Source: Liquorilactobacillus hordei DSM 19519 (GTDB taxonomy: Bacteria > Bacillota > Bacilli > Lactobacillales > Lactobacillaceae). From it: 64,000 bases of DNA. The stretch lies in assembly GCF_019443985.1 (NCBI RefSeq), contig NZ_CP049303.1:1054001-1118000 (forward strand). Direction: 5' to 3'. The notes under the pieces are model-generated. The model saw only the letters and a program-made list of their open reading frames with translations, ran no database searches and was not told where the DNA came from. Every line of letters begins with the position of its first letter. The first letter of the stretch is position 1. A program made the position numbers and the translations under genes. Shown piece by piece: positions 28,122 to 36,761 of the stretch.

Positions 28122-28815
28122 TTTTTTTGCAAAATATTTGCCTAACGTTGTGTCTCAAGGATGGAGCGGTGATGGTGGCTGGTTGACTGCAATTGGCGAA
28201 ACCTTTTATATGATTTTTTGGCCAGCAGTTTTTGGCGGCTTACTTGGATTATCGTTTGGAATTGGGTTAGTCTTAACCGACTCAGATGGAATTTTGCCAA
28301 ATAAAACATTCTTTAGTATTTTTGACAAGATTGTTTCTTTCTTCAGAGCTATTCCTTTTATCATCTTACTGGCACTTATAGCTCCTGTAACCCATTTTCT
28401 TGTTGGAACACAAATTGGAACTCTTGGTGCCTTGGTTCCTTTATCATTAGGATTATTTCCATTTTATGCACGTCAAGTCCAAGTTGCTTTGAAAAGTGTT
28501 GATCATGGAATTATCGAAGCAGCTCAATCGATAGGTGCAACTTTTTGGGATTTGATTTTTGAAGTTTATCTTAGGGAAGCACGTTCCGAACTGATTCGGG
28601 TTACTACTGTAACGATGATTAGTTTGGTTGGTTTAACAGCGATGGCCGGTGCAGTTGGGGCTGGTGGACTTGGTAATATGGCAATTGCCTATGGTTATGG
28701 GCGCTTTGCAAATGATATTACATTTATAGCCACATTTTTGGTATTGGTAATTGTTTTGGCTATTCAGTTGTTAGGTGATTTTTTAGCCAAAGTCTTCAAT
28801 CATAAATCAGTTTAA
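28114..28815 (+). CDS. metI: Methionine ABC transporter permease
   Basis: A 233-residue inner-membrane permease with five predicted hydrophobic segments and the coupling motif EAAQSIGATFWDLIFEVYLREA. FRAIPFIILLALIAP and GAVGAGGLGNMAI are typical of MetI. The start overlaps metN, so stoichiometric synthesis is likely. A terminator follows. This transporter permease is unrelated to the biosynthetic MetI-type enzyme at 57438. Confidence 0.96.
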   Translation: MADFFAKYLPNVVSQGWSGDGGWLTAIGETFYMIFWPAVFGGLLGLSFGIGLVLTDSDGILPNKTFFSIFDKIVSFFRAIPFIILLALIAPVTHFLVGTQIGTLGALVPLSLGLFPFYARQVQVALKSVDHGIIEAAQSIGATFWDLIFEVYLREARSELIRVTTVTMISLVGLTAMAGAVGAGGLGNMAIAYGYGRFANDITFIATFLVLVIVLAIQLLGDFLAKVFNHKSV

Positions 28816-28885
28816 TAAACTTGGTTATAATAAAACTAGAAATCAAAAAATATTAACTATTTTATATAAAGTGAGTTAAAATAAG

Positions 28886-28928
28886 AAAGAGTTGTGATCA
28901 GATTATTATTTGATCAGACTCTTTTTTA
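28886..28928 (+). terminator. Terminator after metQNI
   Basis: The stem AAGAGT..TGATCA / TGATCA.ACTCTT with an AT-rich loop is followed by TTTTTT. Confidence 0.9.
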
Positions 28929-29086
28929 TGCAAAAAAAATCAAAATATATTATGATAATTGATATCAATTAAAATTTAACAATTTGACAATTATATTACG
29001 GTATCATTACAAGCGCGTGTTTTGATTGTGACAATCTTTTTTCTTTAGTAAAATAGTAATAGGTTATGCATGCGGAGGTGCTTACG

Positions 29087-29350
29087 ATGAGTTCGTTAGA
29101 TAAAACAATGTATTTTGATTTTGGTGATAATCATCAAAAGGATGTACATGAAACTTTAGTAACTGTATACCAAGCTTTAGAGGAAAAGGGATATAACCCA
29201 ATTAATCAAATAGTAGGGTATCTTCTTTCGGGAGATCCTGCTTATATTCCAAGACTAAATGATGCACGTAATTTGATTAGAAAACATGAACGTGATGAAA
29301 TTGTTGAAGAATTAGTTCGTTCTTACCTACATAAGGAGGATAAGAAGTGA
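29087..29350 (+). CDS. ireB: IreB family regulatory phosphoprotein (UPF0297)
   Basis: An 87-residue protein starting [13 protein letters not shown], with [26 protein letters not shown]. In Enterococcus faecalis IreB is the substrate of the IreK Ser/Thr kinase and tunes cephalosporin tolerance; TMYFDF holds the conserved Thr region. The ATG at 29087, after GGAGGT, is chosen over an upstream ATG at 29066 that overlaps the ribosome site. It overlaps ruvX by 4 bases. A promoter TTGTGA-17-TAAAAT lies just upstream. Confidence 0.95.
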   Translation: MSSLDKTMYFDFGDNHQKDVHETLVTVYQALEEKGYNPINQIVGYLLSGDPAYIPRLNDARNLIRKHERDEIVEELVRSYLHKEDKK

Positions 29351-29784
29351 CGAGATTAATGGGACTTGATGTTGGATCTAAGACGGTTGGAGTTGCGGTT
29401 AGTGATCTGCTTGGGTGGACAGCACAAGGAATTGAAATTATTTCTATAGATGAAGATAATGAAGAATTTGGAATTGAACGTGTTAAGGAACTTGTTCAGC
29501 AGTATGAAATAAGCGGTTTTGTACTAGGTTTACCTAAGAATATGAATAATACTTCTGGACCAAGAGTTGAGGCGTCAAAGAGGTATGGTGAATTATTGAC
29601 AAAAACTTTTGGATTGCCGATAGACTTTCAAGACGAGCGACTTACAACAGTTGCTGCGGAAAGAATGCTGGTTGAACAGGCTGATACATCGCGTAAGAAG
29701 AGGAAGAAAGTAATTGATAAGGTAGCGGCTGGTTTAATTTTACAAAACTACCTAGATAAAAAAGGACCTCTTTTGCAGAATTAA
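29347..29784 (+). CDS. ruvX: RuvX/YqgF, Holliday-junction resolvase-like RNase H-fold protein
   Basis: The 145-residue protein starts with GTG after AAGGAGG and shows [16 protein letters not shown] with the first catalytic Asp, GLPKNMNN, and [16 protein letters not shown] with the Glu/Arg motif. The family acts in pre-16S rRNA 5' processing and may process recombination intermediates. The ireB-ruvX-DUF1292 order is conserved in Firmicutes. Confidence 0.95.
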   Translation: MTRLMGLDVGSKTVGVAVSDLLGWTAQGIEIISIDEDNEEFGIERVKELVQQYEISGFVLGLPKNMNNTSGPRVEASKRYGELLTKTFGLPIDFQDERLTTVAAERMLVEQADTSRKKRKKVIDKVAAGLILQNYLDKKGPLLQN

Positions 29785-29813
29785 TAAAAAATAAGAATAT
29801 GAGGTATTACACG

Positions 29814-30101
29814 ATGAATGATAATGATAACTTGATGACTTTAGTCGACGAAAATGGAAATGAAACATTATATGAAGTTCTTTTTACTTTTGAGTCTGAT
29901 GATTATGGTAAGTCATATATCTTATTAATCCCTGCGGGTGCACAACCTGAAGAACAAGTTGATGTTTTGGCATTTTCATTTGATCCTAATGAAGATGGAG
30001 AAGCTGTTGATGCACAATTGCATGACATTGAAAGTGATGAAGAATGGGATATGGTCGAAGGTGTGCTTGATACATTTTTGAATGATGAAAATATGCAATA
30101 G
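29814..30101 (+). CDS. DUF1292 family protein (YrzB-like)
   Basis: A very acidic 95-residue protein (MNDNDNLMTLVDENGNETLYEVL, EEWDMVEGVLDTFL). Function of the family is unknown. I prefer the ATG at 29814 because ATGAGGT upstream serves as its ribosome site; the frame opens at 29799. It completes the ireB-ruvX-yrzB operon and is followed by a repeat-linked terminator. Confidence 0.92.
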   Translation: MNDNDNLMTLVDENGNETLYEVLFTFESDDYGKSYILLIPAGAQPEEQVDVLAFSFDPNEDGEAVDAQLHDIESDEEWDMVEGVLDTFLNDENMQ

Positions 30102-30148
30102 TTAGCCTAAATTCACTTGAGCAGGATTATTTACCATAAATGAGGAGA

Positions 30149-30266
30149 GTGTGACATAAGTTGAGAAATTTGAAGTTCGGCGGAGTATCTTGACTTATGA
30201 AACACGTTTATCTGGAATAAATAGAGAGGGTGGGTCAAAATTCAACTTTTGGCTCACCTCTTTATG
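30149..30266 (+). repeat. Terminator-linked intergenic repeat, copy B
   Basis: Starts GTGTGACATAAGTTGAG, contains the inverted partner TTGACTTATG and the core AAACACGTTTATC-TG-GAATAAATAGAG, and ends in a terminator hairpin. It closely follows the layout of copy A at 16601. Confidence 0.8.
30224..30263 (+). terminator. Terminator after ireB-ruvX-yrzB
   Basis: GAGGGTGGGTCAAAA pairs with TTTTGGCTCACCTC, followed by TTTATGTTTT. It is the distal half of repeat copy B. Confidence 0.8.
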
Positions 30267-30458
30267 TTTTAGCCTATTGTTGAATGATTAGCGTAATTAA
30301 ATAATAATTTGAATTAGATGTTTAGCAGTTATGAAATTTTTAGTTTTCAATTAGAATAAAGATTATGTTTTTTTACTAAGATATTGGGAAAGTGCACTAA
30401 TTTGTTGCGATAGTATGCTAAAATTAACGTCATATAATTCAATGTGGGAGGGGAGAAA

Positions 30459-30716
30459 ATGTCTGACGAAAAACGCCGGTTTAGAGCAAAAATTGCCGGT
30501 GAGAACTATACTATTATCGGAAATAGTACAGACGAACATATGGATACAGTAGTAAGCCTTGTTGAAGAACAGTTTGAAGAAATCCAGAAGTTAATGCCAG
30601 GTCTAAGTAAAGAACGAGCTGCTGTTTTATTGGCAATTAACGCTATTTCAGATCAGCTATACAAAGAAGAAGAGATTGAAAAGCTGCGAGCATTGTTGGA
30701 CTCAAGAGAAAAGTAG
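30459..30716 (+). CDS. zapA: Cell division protein ZapA
   Basis: An 85-residue FtsZ-ring stabiliser: KRRFRAKIAGENYTIIGNS-type N-terminal strand region, then a helix ending in a coiled coil (IEKLRALLDSREK). The ATG at 30459 follows GGGAGGGGAG. An extended -10 element (TATGCTAAAAT) lies about 40 bases upstream. It is 8 bases ahead of cvpA. Confidence 0.92.
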   Translation: MSDEKRRFRAKIAGENYTIIGNSTDEHMDTVVSLVEEQFEEIQKLMPGLSKERAAVLLAINAISDQLYKEEEIEKLRALLDSREK

Positions 30717-30724
30717 GTGATTAG

Positions 30725-31270
30725 ATGATATTATCCTTAATTATTATTGTAATATTGTTCTTGTCTTTTATACATGGAATGCACCGGGGATTGATATTGA
30801 TGCTGCTTAATTTAATAGGATTAGTCGTACTATTCTTTATTGCGCATAGTTTTGCTGGCACAGTGGGTGGCTGGTTGCAGCAATTAGTAGAATCATTCAA
30901 TCAGAGTTCTGCAACTTGGAGTGCGGATCAAGGGAGCCTAAGTGGTAGTTCAACATTTTATTATGGATTAGCATACTGGTTAATTATGATTATAGGTGGT
31001 TTTATAATTTATCGAATAATCAGAACATTTAATTTAGTAAAAAAGATTCCTGTGATTGGACAGCTTAATGCCTTGGCTGGTGGAGCGGTTTCGATTATAT
31101 TAACGTATTTAGTTATGTTTGCGGCATTAATTATTATGCAGTCGTGGCCAACTACAAGTGTCAGAGAGACAGTTTCTGAATCAAATGTAGCTCAATTTAT
31201 TCTGGAAAAAACACCTGTGATGTCACAGAATTTAAAAGATTGGTTGCAAGAAAATGATAGCAGTGTATAG
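30725..31270 (+). CDS. cvpA: CvpA family membrane protein
   Basis: The 181-residue protein has four hydrophobic segments (about residues 1-20, 25-45, 80-98 and 120-140) and the CvpA-type SFIHGMHRGLILMLLNLIG start. The family is linked to colicin V production in E. coli and to envelope functions elsewhere. The zapA-cvpA-mutS2-trxA order is conserved in Bacilli and argues for a housekeeping role. Confidence 0.9.
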   Translation: MILSLIIIVILFLSFIHGMHRGLILMLLNLIGLVVLFFIAHSFAGTVGGWLQQLVESFNQSSATWSADQGSLSGSSTFYYGLAYWLIMIIGGFIIYRIIRTFNLVKKIPVIGQLNALAGGAVSIILTYLVMFAALIIMQSWPTTSVRETVSESNVAQFILEKTPVMSQNLKDWLQENDSSV

Positions 31271-31281
31271 GGGGAAGTTTT

Positions 31282-33642
31282 GTGAACAGTAAAACTTTGA
31301 AGACTCTAGAGTTTGCCAAAGTTAAAAAAAATCTATTGCCTTTTGTAAGTACTCCAATGGGGGAAAAGCAAGTTACTGCACTTGAACCAAGCAGCGACAT
31401 AATAGAAATAAAAAAGCAAATTGCACAAACTAAAGATGGTGCTGATATTTTGAGGATGAAAGGCGGAATTCCGGTTCCCAAATTATCGGATATTTCGCAG
31501 TCATTAAAGCGGTTAGACATAGATGCTAGCTTGAATGGTAAAGAATTAGCAGCTATTAGTAAAGTTTTGCGTGCAACAAATGAAGTTAGAAATTTTTTTG
31601 TAAAGCTTGATGATGATGCAATTGAACTAGTTTCTTTGGATGAGTTGGCAGATAACTTGCAAGTCTTGCCTGGGGTTAATAAGCGATTATTAACTTCGAT
31701 TGAAGGCGATGGACATGTAACCGATGAAGCTTCAACTGCTTTAGCTGGGATTAGGCGTTCAATTGCAGCTGTTGAAGGTCAACTGAGAGATCAATTGAAC
31801 GTATTAGTTCATGGCAGTTCATCCAAGTATTTGAGTGATGCTGTAATTACAATTAGAAATGATAGATATGTGATTCCTGTCAAGCAGGAGTATCGTAATC
31901 ATTTTGGAGGCGTTGTACATGATCAAAGTGCTTCCGGTCAAACTGTATTTGTTGAGCCAAGGCAGATTGTAGAACTAAATAATCGCTTGAAACAGCAACA
32001 GGCAAACGAAAAAGAAGAAGTTATACGAATATTACGAGAACTCTCGGAATTAATTGCACCATATACAACGGAAATTCGGCAGAATGTACATGTACTCGGT
32101 ATTTTTGATTTTGTAAATGCAAAAGCAAAATATGCTGCGCAAATTAAGGCAACAGAACCTTTACTTTCACCAGAAAATAAGGTTTATTTACGTCAGGTAT
32201 GGCATCCTTTAATTGATATGAAAGTAGCTGTAAAAAACGATATCATGCTTGGAGATGATTACAAAGCAATTGTTGTTACCGGACCAAATACGGGTGGAAA
32301 AACGATTACTTTGAAAACTTTGGGATTAATTCAACTTATGGGTCAATCAGGACTTTTTATTCCGGCATTCGAGGAAAGTCGGATTGGTATTTTTGACAAT
32401 ATTTTTGCGGATATTGGGGATGAACAGTCGATTGAACAAAGTCTAAGTACCTTTTCATCACATATGACAAATATTGTCTCAATTTTATCTGAAGTTGATG
32501 ATAAATCACTGATTTTATTTGATGAACTAGGAGCTGGTACGGATCCACAAGAAGGAGCTGCACTTGCAATTTCTATTCTTGACTATGTGGGTTCTAAGAG
32601 TAGTTATGTAATGGCAACAACACATTATCCGGAGCTCAAAGCATACGCTTATGAACGCCCTCAAACTATTAATGCAAGCATGGAATTTGATATAGAAAGC
32701 CTAAAACCAACTTATCATTTGTTGCTAGGAATACCTGGTCGCAGTAATGCTTTAGATATTTCAAAGAAATTGGGCCTTGATGAAGTTATTATAATGCAAG
32801 CAAAGCAGTTAACTGCGGGGCAAAATCAAGATTTAAATGATATGATTCAGGATTTAGTATCAAAAAGACATCGGCTTGAAGAAGAATCAATAGAACTGCA
32901 TAAAAACTTAGATGAGTCACGAAAACTTCATGATGATTTAGACAAAAAATACGATGATTTTGTTAATCAACGGGAAAATTTGCTTGATGATGCAAAGAGA
33001 AAAGGTAATGAAATTGTTGAACAAGCTACCCAAAAATCTGAAAAAATTATTGCAGAATTACGGCAAATGAGATTAAATGCTGGAACAACAATTAAAGAAG
33101 ATGAGTTGATTTCTGCAAAGGCAAGGCTAAATAATCTTGAGCAACCGACGAATTTGAAGAAAAATAGGGTTTTACGCCGTGCAAGAGAAAATCAAACTCT
33201 GAAACCAAATGATGATGTCCTTGTGAAATCATACGGACAACGAGGTGTATTGTTAAGGAAAGCCGGAAATCATGAATGGGAAGTCCAACTAGGAATCCTT
33301 AAGATGAAAGTTATGGCAGATGATTTAGAAAAAATAAAAGTTGAAGATAATAAGAAGACGGCAATTAGAACAAGTGTTAAATCCGCTAATACAGCGCATG
33401 TTTCTCCAACTTTGGATTTACGTGGTGAACGTTATGAGGAAGCACTTGTGAAGGTAGATCGTTACTTAGATGCTGCTGTTTTAGCAGGTTATTCAACTGT
33501 GACAATTGTTCACGGCAAAGGAACTGGCGCATTAAGAAAAGGAATTACCGATTTTCTAGCGCAAAATCGAGCAGTAAAAAGTTTTAAATTTGCGGCACCT
33601 AATGCAGGTGGAAATGGAGCAACTGTAGTATATTTTAAATAG
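31282..33642 (+). CDS. mutS2: Endonuclease MutS2 / ribosome rescue factor
   Basis: The 786-residue protein has a MutS-like core with Walker A GPNTGGKTITLKT (about residues 335-347), STFSSHMTNI, Walker B ILFDELGAGTDPQEGAAL, a long coiled coil (about 510-620) and a C-terminal Smr domain (LDLRGERYEEAL, IVHGKGTGALRKGI). MutS2 was described as an anti-recombination nuclease and more recently as a sensor of collided ribosomes. It starts at GTG after GGGGGAAG. Confidence 0.97.
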   Translation: MNSKTLKTLEFAKVKKNLLPFVSTPMGEKQVTALEPSSDIIEIKKQIAQTKDGADILRMKGGIPVPKLSDISQSLKRLDIDASLNGKELAAISKVLRATNEVRNFFVKLDDDAIELVSLDELADNLQVLPGVNKRLLTSIEGDGHVTDEASTALAGIRRSIAAVEGQLRDQLNVLVHGSSSKYLSDAVITIRNDRYVIPVKQEYRNHFGGVVHDQSASGQTVFVEPRQIVELNNRLKQQQANEKEEVIRILRELSELIAPYTTEIRQNVHVLGIFDFVNAKAKYAAQIKATEPLLSPENKVYLRQVWHPLIDMKVAVKNDIMLGDDYKAIVVTGPNTGGKTITLKTLGLIQLMGQSGLFIPAFEESRIGIFDNIFADIGDEQSIEQSLSTFSSHMTNIVSILSEVDDKSLILFDELGAGTDPQEGAALAISILDYVGSKSSYVMATTHYPELKAYAYERPQTINASMEFDIESLKPTYHLLLGIPGRSNALDISKKLGLDEVIIMQAKQLTAGQNQDLNDMIQDLVSKRHRLEEESIELHKNLDESRKLHDDLDKKYDDFVNQRENLLDDAKRKGNEIVEQATQKSEKIIAELRQMRLNAGTTIKEDELISAKARLNNLEQPTNLKKNRVLRRARENQTLKPNDDVLVKSYGQRGVLLRKAGNHEWEVQLGILKMKVMADDLEKIKVEDNKKTAIRTSVKSANTAHVSPTLDLRGERYEEALVKVDRYLDAAVLAGYSTVTIVHGKGTGALRKGITDFLAQNRAVKSFKFAAPNAGGNGATVVYFK

Positions 33643-33655
33643 TAGAGCAGAAATA

Positions 33656-33683
33656 TTGATTTTATTGCTTAATCTGTTATTAT
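33656..33683 (+). promoter_or_regulatory. Promoter of trxA
   Basis: TTGATT (33656-33661), a 16-base spacer and TATTAT (33678-33683), about 35 bases before the trxA start. Confidence 0.7.
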
Positions 33684-33716
33684 TTACTTACGAAAAGATA
33701 GTAGGAGGCGTTTTAA

Positions 33717-34028
33717 ATGATTAAAGAATTAACAGATTCAACATTTGATAAGGAAACAAGTACAGGCGTTACACTAACTGATTTTTGGGCAACATGGTGT
33801 GGTCCTTGTCGGATGCAGTCGCCGGTTGTAGAACAATTATCGGAAGAAATGGGTGACAAAGTAACTTTTGCTAAGGTTGATGTTGATCAAAATCAAGCAA
33901 CAGCAAGTGAGTTTGGAATTATGAGTATTCCAACGTTACTGATTAAGAAAGATGGTAAAGTGGTTGATACTCTAGTAGGTTATCATCCAAAGGAAAGATT
34001 ACAGGCTAAGTTGGAACAATACATTTAA
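33717..34028 (+). CDS. trxA: Thioredoxin
   Basis: A 103-residue thioredoxin with the redox motif ATWCGPCRMQSP (about residues 27-38) and the cis-Pro loop MSIPTLLI. It reduces protein disulphides with electrons from thioredoxin reductase. It has its own promoter and GGAGG site, and a terminator follows. Confidence 0.98.
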   Translation: MIKELTDSTFDKETSTGVTLTDFWATWCGPCRMQSPVVEQLSEEMGDKVTFAKVDVDQNQATASEFGIMSIPTLLIKKDGKVVDTLVGYHPKERLQAKLEQYI

Positions 34029-34051
34029 TTTACTTTATTGTTAATAGCGAT

Positions 34052-34090
34052 AAAAAAATGCAGAAGGTCATTTGACTTTTTGCATTTTTT
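34052..34090 (+). terminator. Terminator after trxA
   Basis: AAAAAATGCAGAAGGTCA pairs with TGACTTTTTGCATTTTTT. The T-run is long. Confidence 0.92.
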
Positions 34091-34101
34091 TTATATAATA
34101 A

Positions 34102-34134
34102 TTACATAAACAATATTATATTACGTATAATATT
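34102..34134 (+). promoter_or_regulatory. Promoter and candidate operator of the padR operon
   Basis: TTACAT-18-TATAAT (34102-34131). A perfect inverted repeat AATATTATA-TTACG-TATAATATT (34112-34134) covers the -10. This is a likely autoregulatory site for the PadR-type protein encoded just downstream. Confidence 0.7.
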
Positions 34135-34164
34135 ATGAGGCGTAAAGCTAGAGGAGGTTAAGCT

Positions 34165-34494
34165 ATGAAAATAAAAATATCAGCTGATTTGCTGGATGGA
34201 ATGGTTCTAGCATTACTATCACAAAAAGACTATTACGGCTATGCGTTGACTCAAGATATGCAAGCTGCCATCGATATTTCAGAATCAACAATGTACCCAG
34301 TTTTACGCCGCCTTCAAAAAGATGGTTTTTTGACGACTTACGATCAACCTTATCAAGGAAGAAATCGACGTTATTACAAAATTACTGATAAGGGATTTGA
34401 TCATCTTAAAGCAGTTGAGACAATGTGGCAAAGCTATAAGCTAAGTTTAGATCAAGTCTTTTTTGGGGGAAGAGGAGGAAAAACGAATGGATAG
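34165..34494 (+). CDS. PadR family transcriptional regulator
   Basis: A 109-residue winged-helix protein: LDGMVLALLSQKDYYGYALTQDMQ, STMYPVLRRLQKDGFLTTYDQ, GRNRRYYKITDKGFDHL. It lacks the long C-terminal helix domain of classical PadR and resembles the short PadR forms coupled to membrane proteins. It starts after AGGAGG and overlaps the next gene by 8 bases. It likely represses its own operon through the palindrome at 34112-34134. Confidence 0.93.
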   Translation: MKIKISADLLDGMVLALLSQKDYYGYALTQDMQAAIDISESTMYPVLRRLQKDGFLTTYDQPYQGRNRRYYKITDKGFDHLKAVETMWQSYKLSLDQVFFGGRGGKTNG

Positions 34495-35092
34495 TCAAGG
34501 GTATTTAGATGAATTAAGAGGGTTATTAAGGGGATTATCAAAAACTGAAATTGAAGAAGCAGTAAGTTTTTATTCTGAATTTATTTCTGATGCAGGGATT
34601 ACAACAAGAAAGGAAATTGAAACACGGTTAGGTACTCCGAAACAATTGGCACGAAAAATAATGGCAGATCACTCAGTCAAAATGGACGATGAAAGTGAAG
34701 AAAAAATTAGACCAGCACATAAAAGTTCAAAAATGATTTGGCTGATAACTTTAGTGATTTTATCATCACCAGTGACACTTGGAATTGGTGGGGGATTACT
34801 GATTGCCTTAGTAGCAGTTATTCTCTCAATGGTAATTCTGGTTGTTGTTTTATTTGCTGGTCTGATTGTTGGAATGGTGGGTGCATTGTATGCAGGTATT
34901 TTATTATTGTTTCAGAGTTTAAATACTGGCCTTTTTTATATGGGGATATTCCTGACAACTTTAGGACTTTTACTGATATTATTGCCAATTATTTATTGGA
35001 TTTGTCGTGTTGTACTGCAATGTACTGCCAATTTTGCAAGATATTTGTATAAGAAGTTCGGAAATAGGCAAGAAAGTGGTGAAAGAAAATGA
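34487..35092 (+). CDS. DUF1700 family membrane protein
   Basis: A 201-residue protein. The N-terminal cytosolic part (YLDELRGLLRGLSKTEIEEAVSFYSEFI, about residues 5-32) is the DUF1700 signature, and RLGTPKQLARKIM follows. The C-terminal half holds four hydrophobic segments. The family is usually paired with short PadR regulators and DUF4097 proteins. The ATG at 34487 (after AGAGGAGG) is chosen; the frame opens at 34463. Confidence 0.9.
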   Translation: MDSQGYLDELRGLLRGLSKTEIEEAVSFYSEFISDAGITTRKEIETRLGTPKQLARKIMADHSVKMDDESEEKIRPAHKSSKMIWLITLVILSSPVTLGIGGGLLIALVAVILSMVILVVVLFAGLIVGMVGALYAGILLLFQSLNTGLFYMGIFLTTLGLLLILLPIIYWICRVVLQCTANFARYLYKKFGNRQESGERK

Positions 35093-36030
35093 AGAAAACG
35101 ATAATTATAGGATTTTTCATCATGGTAATTGGTCTCCTTCTTACAGGATATGGGTATATAAAAAATGGTGCCAAGCCACTGTATATTGATGGGTGGAAAC
35201 CCAAAGTAGCAACGCGGATTGAAAAGAAACAGATTTTATCAAAAAATGTTAGTTTTGATAAGATAAACGTCAATGATACCATAAATGATATTGTAATTAC
35301 TCGAGGATCGCATTTTCAAATTAGTTATCAGGGAAACAAAAAATATCTACCAACTGTTTCAATTTCTAATGGGATTTTAAATATTCAGCAAAAAAAGAGT
35401 TTGAGTAACTATATTAGTATTTCAGGTAGTGTTGAAAACAGTGAAAGAGTAATAATTACAGTGCCTAAAACGGCTACTTTGCAAGATATCGGTGTAACTA
35501 TTACTGAAGGAGATTTAAGTATCCAAAATATTAAAACCCAAAAAATTAGTGTTGATGATACAGATGGAGATATTAGTATTGGAAACTTGACTGCAGGTGA
35601 ACTCAAAATAGATAATGAAGATGGGGATGTAGATGTAACAGCGCAAAGCCAAATAACTAATGGGACATTTTCATTAGTTGATGGTGATCTAACTGCACAT
35701 GAAAGTAGCTTTACTAATGTGAAAATGACCAATTCTGATGGTGACATCAGTCTTTATGATTCAACTATTAATGGTGGAGAACTTAAGTTGACGGATGGTG
35801 ATTTTGAGGGGACAAAGATTGGAATAACAGGAGAGCTTAATGTGGTAAATAATGATGGTGATAACTCAATATCGCTCTTAAATGATAGTGGGATAGGGTA
35901 TTCAATGAGCAATGAAGATGGCGATAATACTTTGTTTGGAAAAGGTGTCAAAAGTAGAGTGTCAAGTCGAAGTAATCAAGCAAATCAGATTAAGCTAATT
36001 AATATATCTGGGGATAACGAGATAAAATAA
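35089..36030 (+). CDS. DUF4097 family beta-repeat protein, membrane anchored
   Basis: The 313-residue protein has one N-terminal membrane helix (TIIIGFFIMVIGLLLTGYGYI) and then an extracellular parallel-beta region in which a (T/S/N)-(E/D)-GD motif recurs about every 20 residues (TEGDLS, TDGDIS, EDGDVD, VDGDLT, SDGDIS, TDGDFE, NDGDNS, EDGDNT). This suits DUF4097 solenoids. It overlaps DUF1700 by 4 bases. Acidic turns might bind cations; that is inference. Confidence 0.88.
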   Translation: MKKTIIIGFFIMVIGLLLTGYGYIKNGAKPLYIDGWKPKVATRIEKKQILSKNVSFDKINVNDTINDIVITRGSHFQISYQGNKKYLPTVSISNGILNIQQKKSLSNYISISGSVENSERVIITVPKTATLQDIGVTITEGDLSIQNIKTQKISVDDTDGDISIGNLTAGELKIDNEDGDVDVTAQSQITNGTFSLVDGDLTAHESSFTNVKMTNSDGDISLYDSTINGGELKLTDGDFEGTKIGITGELNVVNNDGDNSISLLNDSGIGYSMSNEDGDNTLFGKGVKSRVSSRSNQANQIKLINISGDNEIK

Positions 36031-36043
36031 GGAGGAAATGGTC

Positions 36044-36295
36044 ATGAGAAATAAGAAATTAATGAAATCAAAGGATAAAGTATTTTCAGGGGTTTTGGGT
36101 GGATTAGCCGAGTATTTGGAAGTGGATAAAGCAATTGTGCGTATTATTGGGGCAATTTTAATAATTTTTCCAGGTCAAATATTCATTGGATTAATTATTT
36201 ATATTGTGGCAGCGGTTGTTATGCCAGAAGATGATGGAAGTAATCGTAAAGATGAACATATTGTTGAGGGTGAATTTAGAGATAAAAATAACTAA
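36044..36295 (+). CDS. PspC domain protein
   Basis: An 83-residue protein with the PspC signature (DKVFSGVLGGLAEYLEVDKAIVRI) and a membrane helix (ILIIFPGQIFIGLIIYIVAAVVMP). The family takes part in envelope stress responses. The ATG at 36044 lies 8 bases after GGAGG; an ATG at 36038 is too close to it. It ends the padR-DUF1700-DUF4097-pspC operon. Confidence 0.93.
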   Translation: MRNKKLMKSKDKVFSGVLGGLAEYLEVDKAIVRIIGAILIIFPGQIFIGLIIYIVAAVVMPEDDGSNRKDEHIVEGEFRDKNN

Positions 36296-36312
36296 AAAGT
36301 AGTAATTGGAAT

Positions 36313-36360
36313 AAGAAGGGCTGGATTAAAATTCTAACTTTTAATCTGGCTTCTTTTTTT
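36313..36360 (+). terminator. Terminator after the pspC operon
   Basis: AAGAAGGGCTGGATTAAAA pairs with TTTTAATCTGGCTTCTTTTTTT. The arms resemble the hairpins of the intergenic repeat family, but the upstream core is missing. Confidence 0.92.
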
Positions 36361-36589
36361 AGGATTTAACAGCGAAAATGAAGAATGTAGTTCGATTTAA
36401 TTTTATCTTTTTTACAAAAATATTACAAAAATAAGTTAATTTTACAAATTCTTTAAGAAATCTTATAAGATAAACTATTGTAACAATTTCCAAGAAATGT
36501 AATCATAGTAGATGTATAGAATATGAATAAATTGTGAATTTTATATGAATTTAAATTTTTTTCAACATTCAAGAATTGGAGGGATTTTT
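36361..36589 (+). promoter_or_regulatory. Upstream region of the dlt operon
   Basis: AT-rich, without a gene. TTACAAAAATA-TTACAAAAATA (near 36412-36433) gives two TTACA boxes 11 bases apart, and another TTACAA lies near 36443. This spacing is typical of response-regulator sites on one face of the helix. A TATAGAAT near 36514 could be a -10. The dlt operon is often under two-component control, so this is a plausible operator region. Confidence 0.4.
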
Positions 36590-36739
36590 TTGAAACAATT
36601 TAGTAATATGTTGATTAAAAATGAAGTTGCAAAGTTTATTTTAAAAACTGTTTTTTATGCAGTGATTATAATGGGCTTGGTATACTTTTTTAGTTATAGC
36701 GGTATGAATGGTCCGCACTTTATTTATAACGAGTTTTAA
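36590..36739 (+). CDS. dltX: Teichoic acid D-Ala incorporation-associated protein DltX
   Basis: A 49-residue single-span membrane peptide. FILKTVFYAVIIMGLVYFF is the membrane helix and the C-terminus SGMNGPHFIYNEF matches the conserved DltX end. I use TTG at 36590, 6 bases after GGAGGG; the longer frame from 36545 has no ribosome site. DltX is needed for D-alanylation with DltB and DltD, and this is its usual first place in the operon. Confidence 0.93.
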   Translation: MKQFSNMLIKNEVAKFILKTVFYAVIIMGLVYFFSYSGMNGPHFIYNEF

Positions 36740-36761
36740 TTTAAGGGAGGATAATTTTATC

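Noticed and set aside
28114..28815. Reading the transporter MetI and the biosynthetic MetI as one duplicated gene
   Set aside because: The first is a membrane permease and the second (57438-58559) a PLP enzyme; only the traditional symbols coincide.
34738..35052. 104-codon plus-strand frame inside the DUF1700 gene
   Set aside because: It lies wholly within a well-supported gene in another frame and is Cys/Trp-rich in an implausible way.
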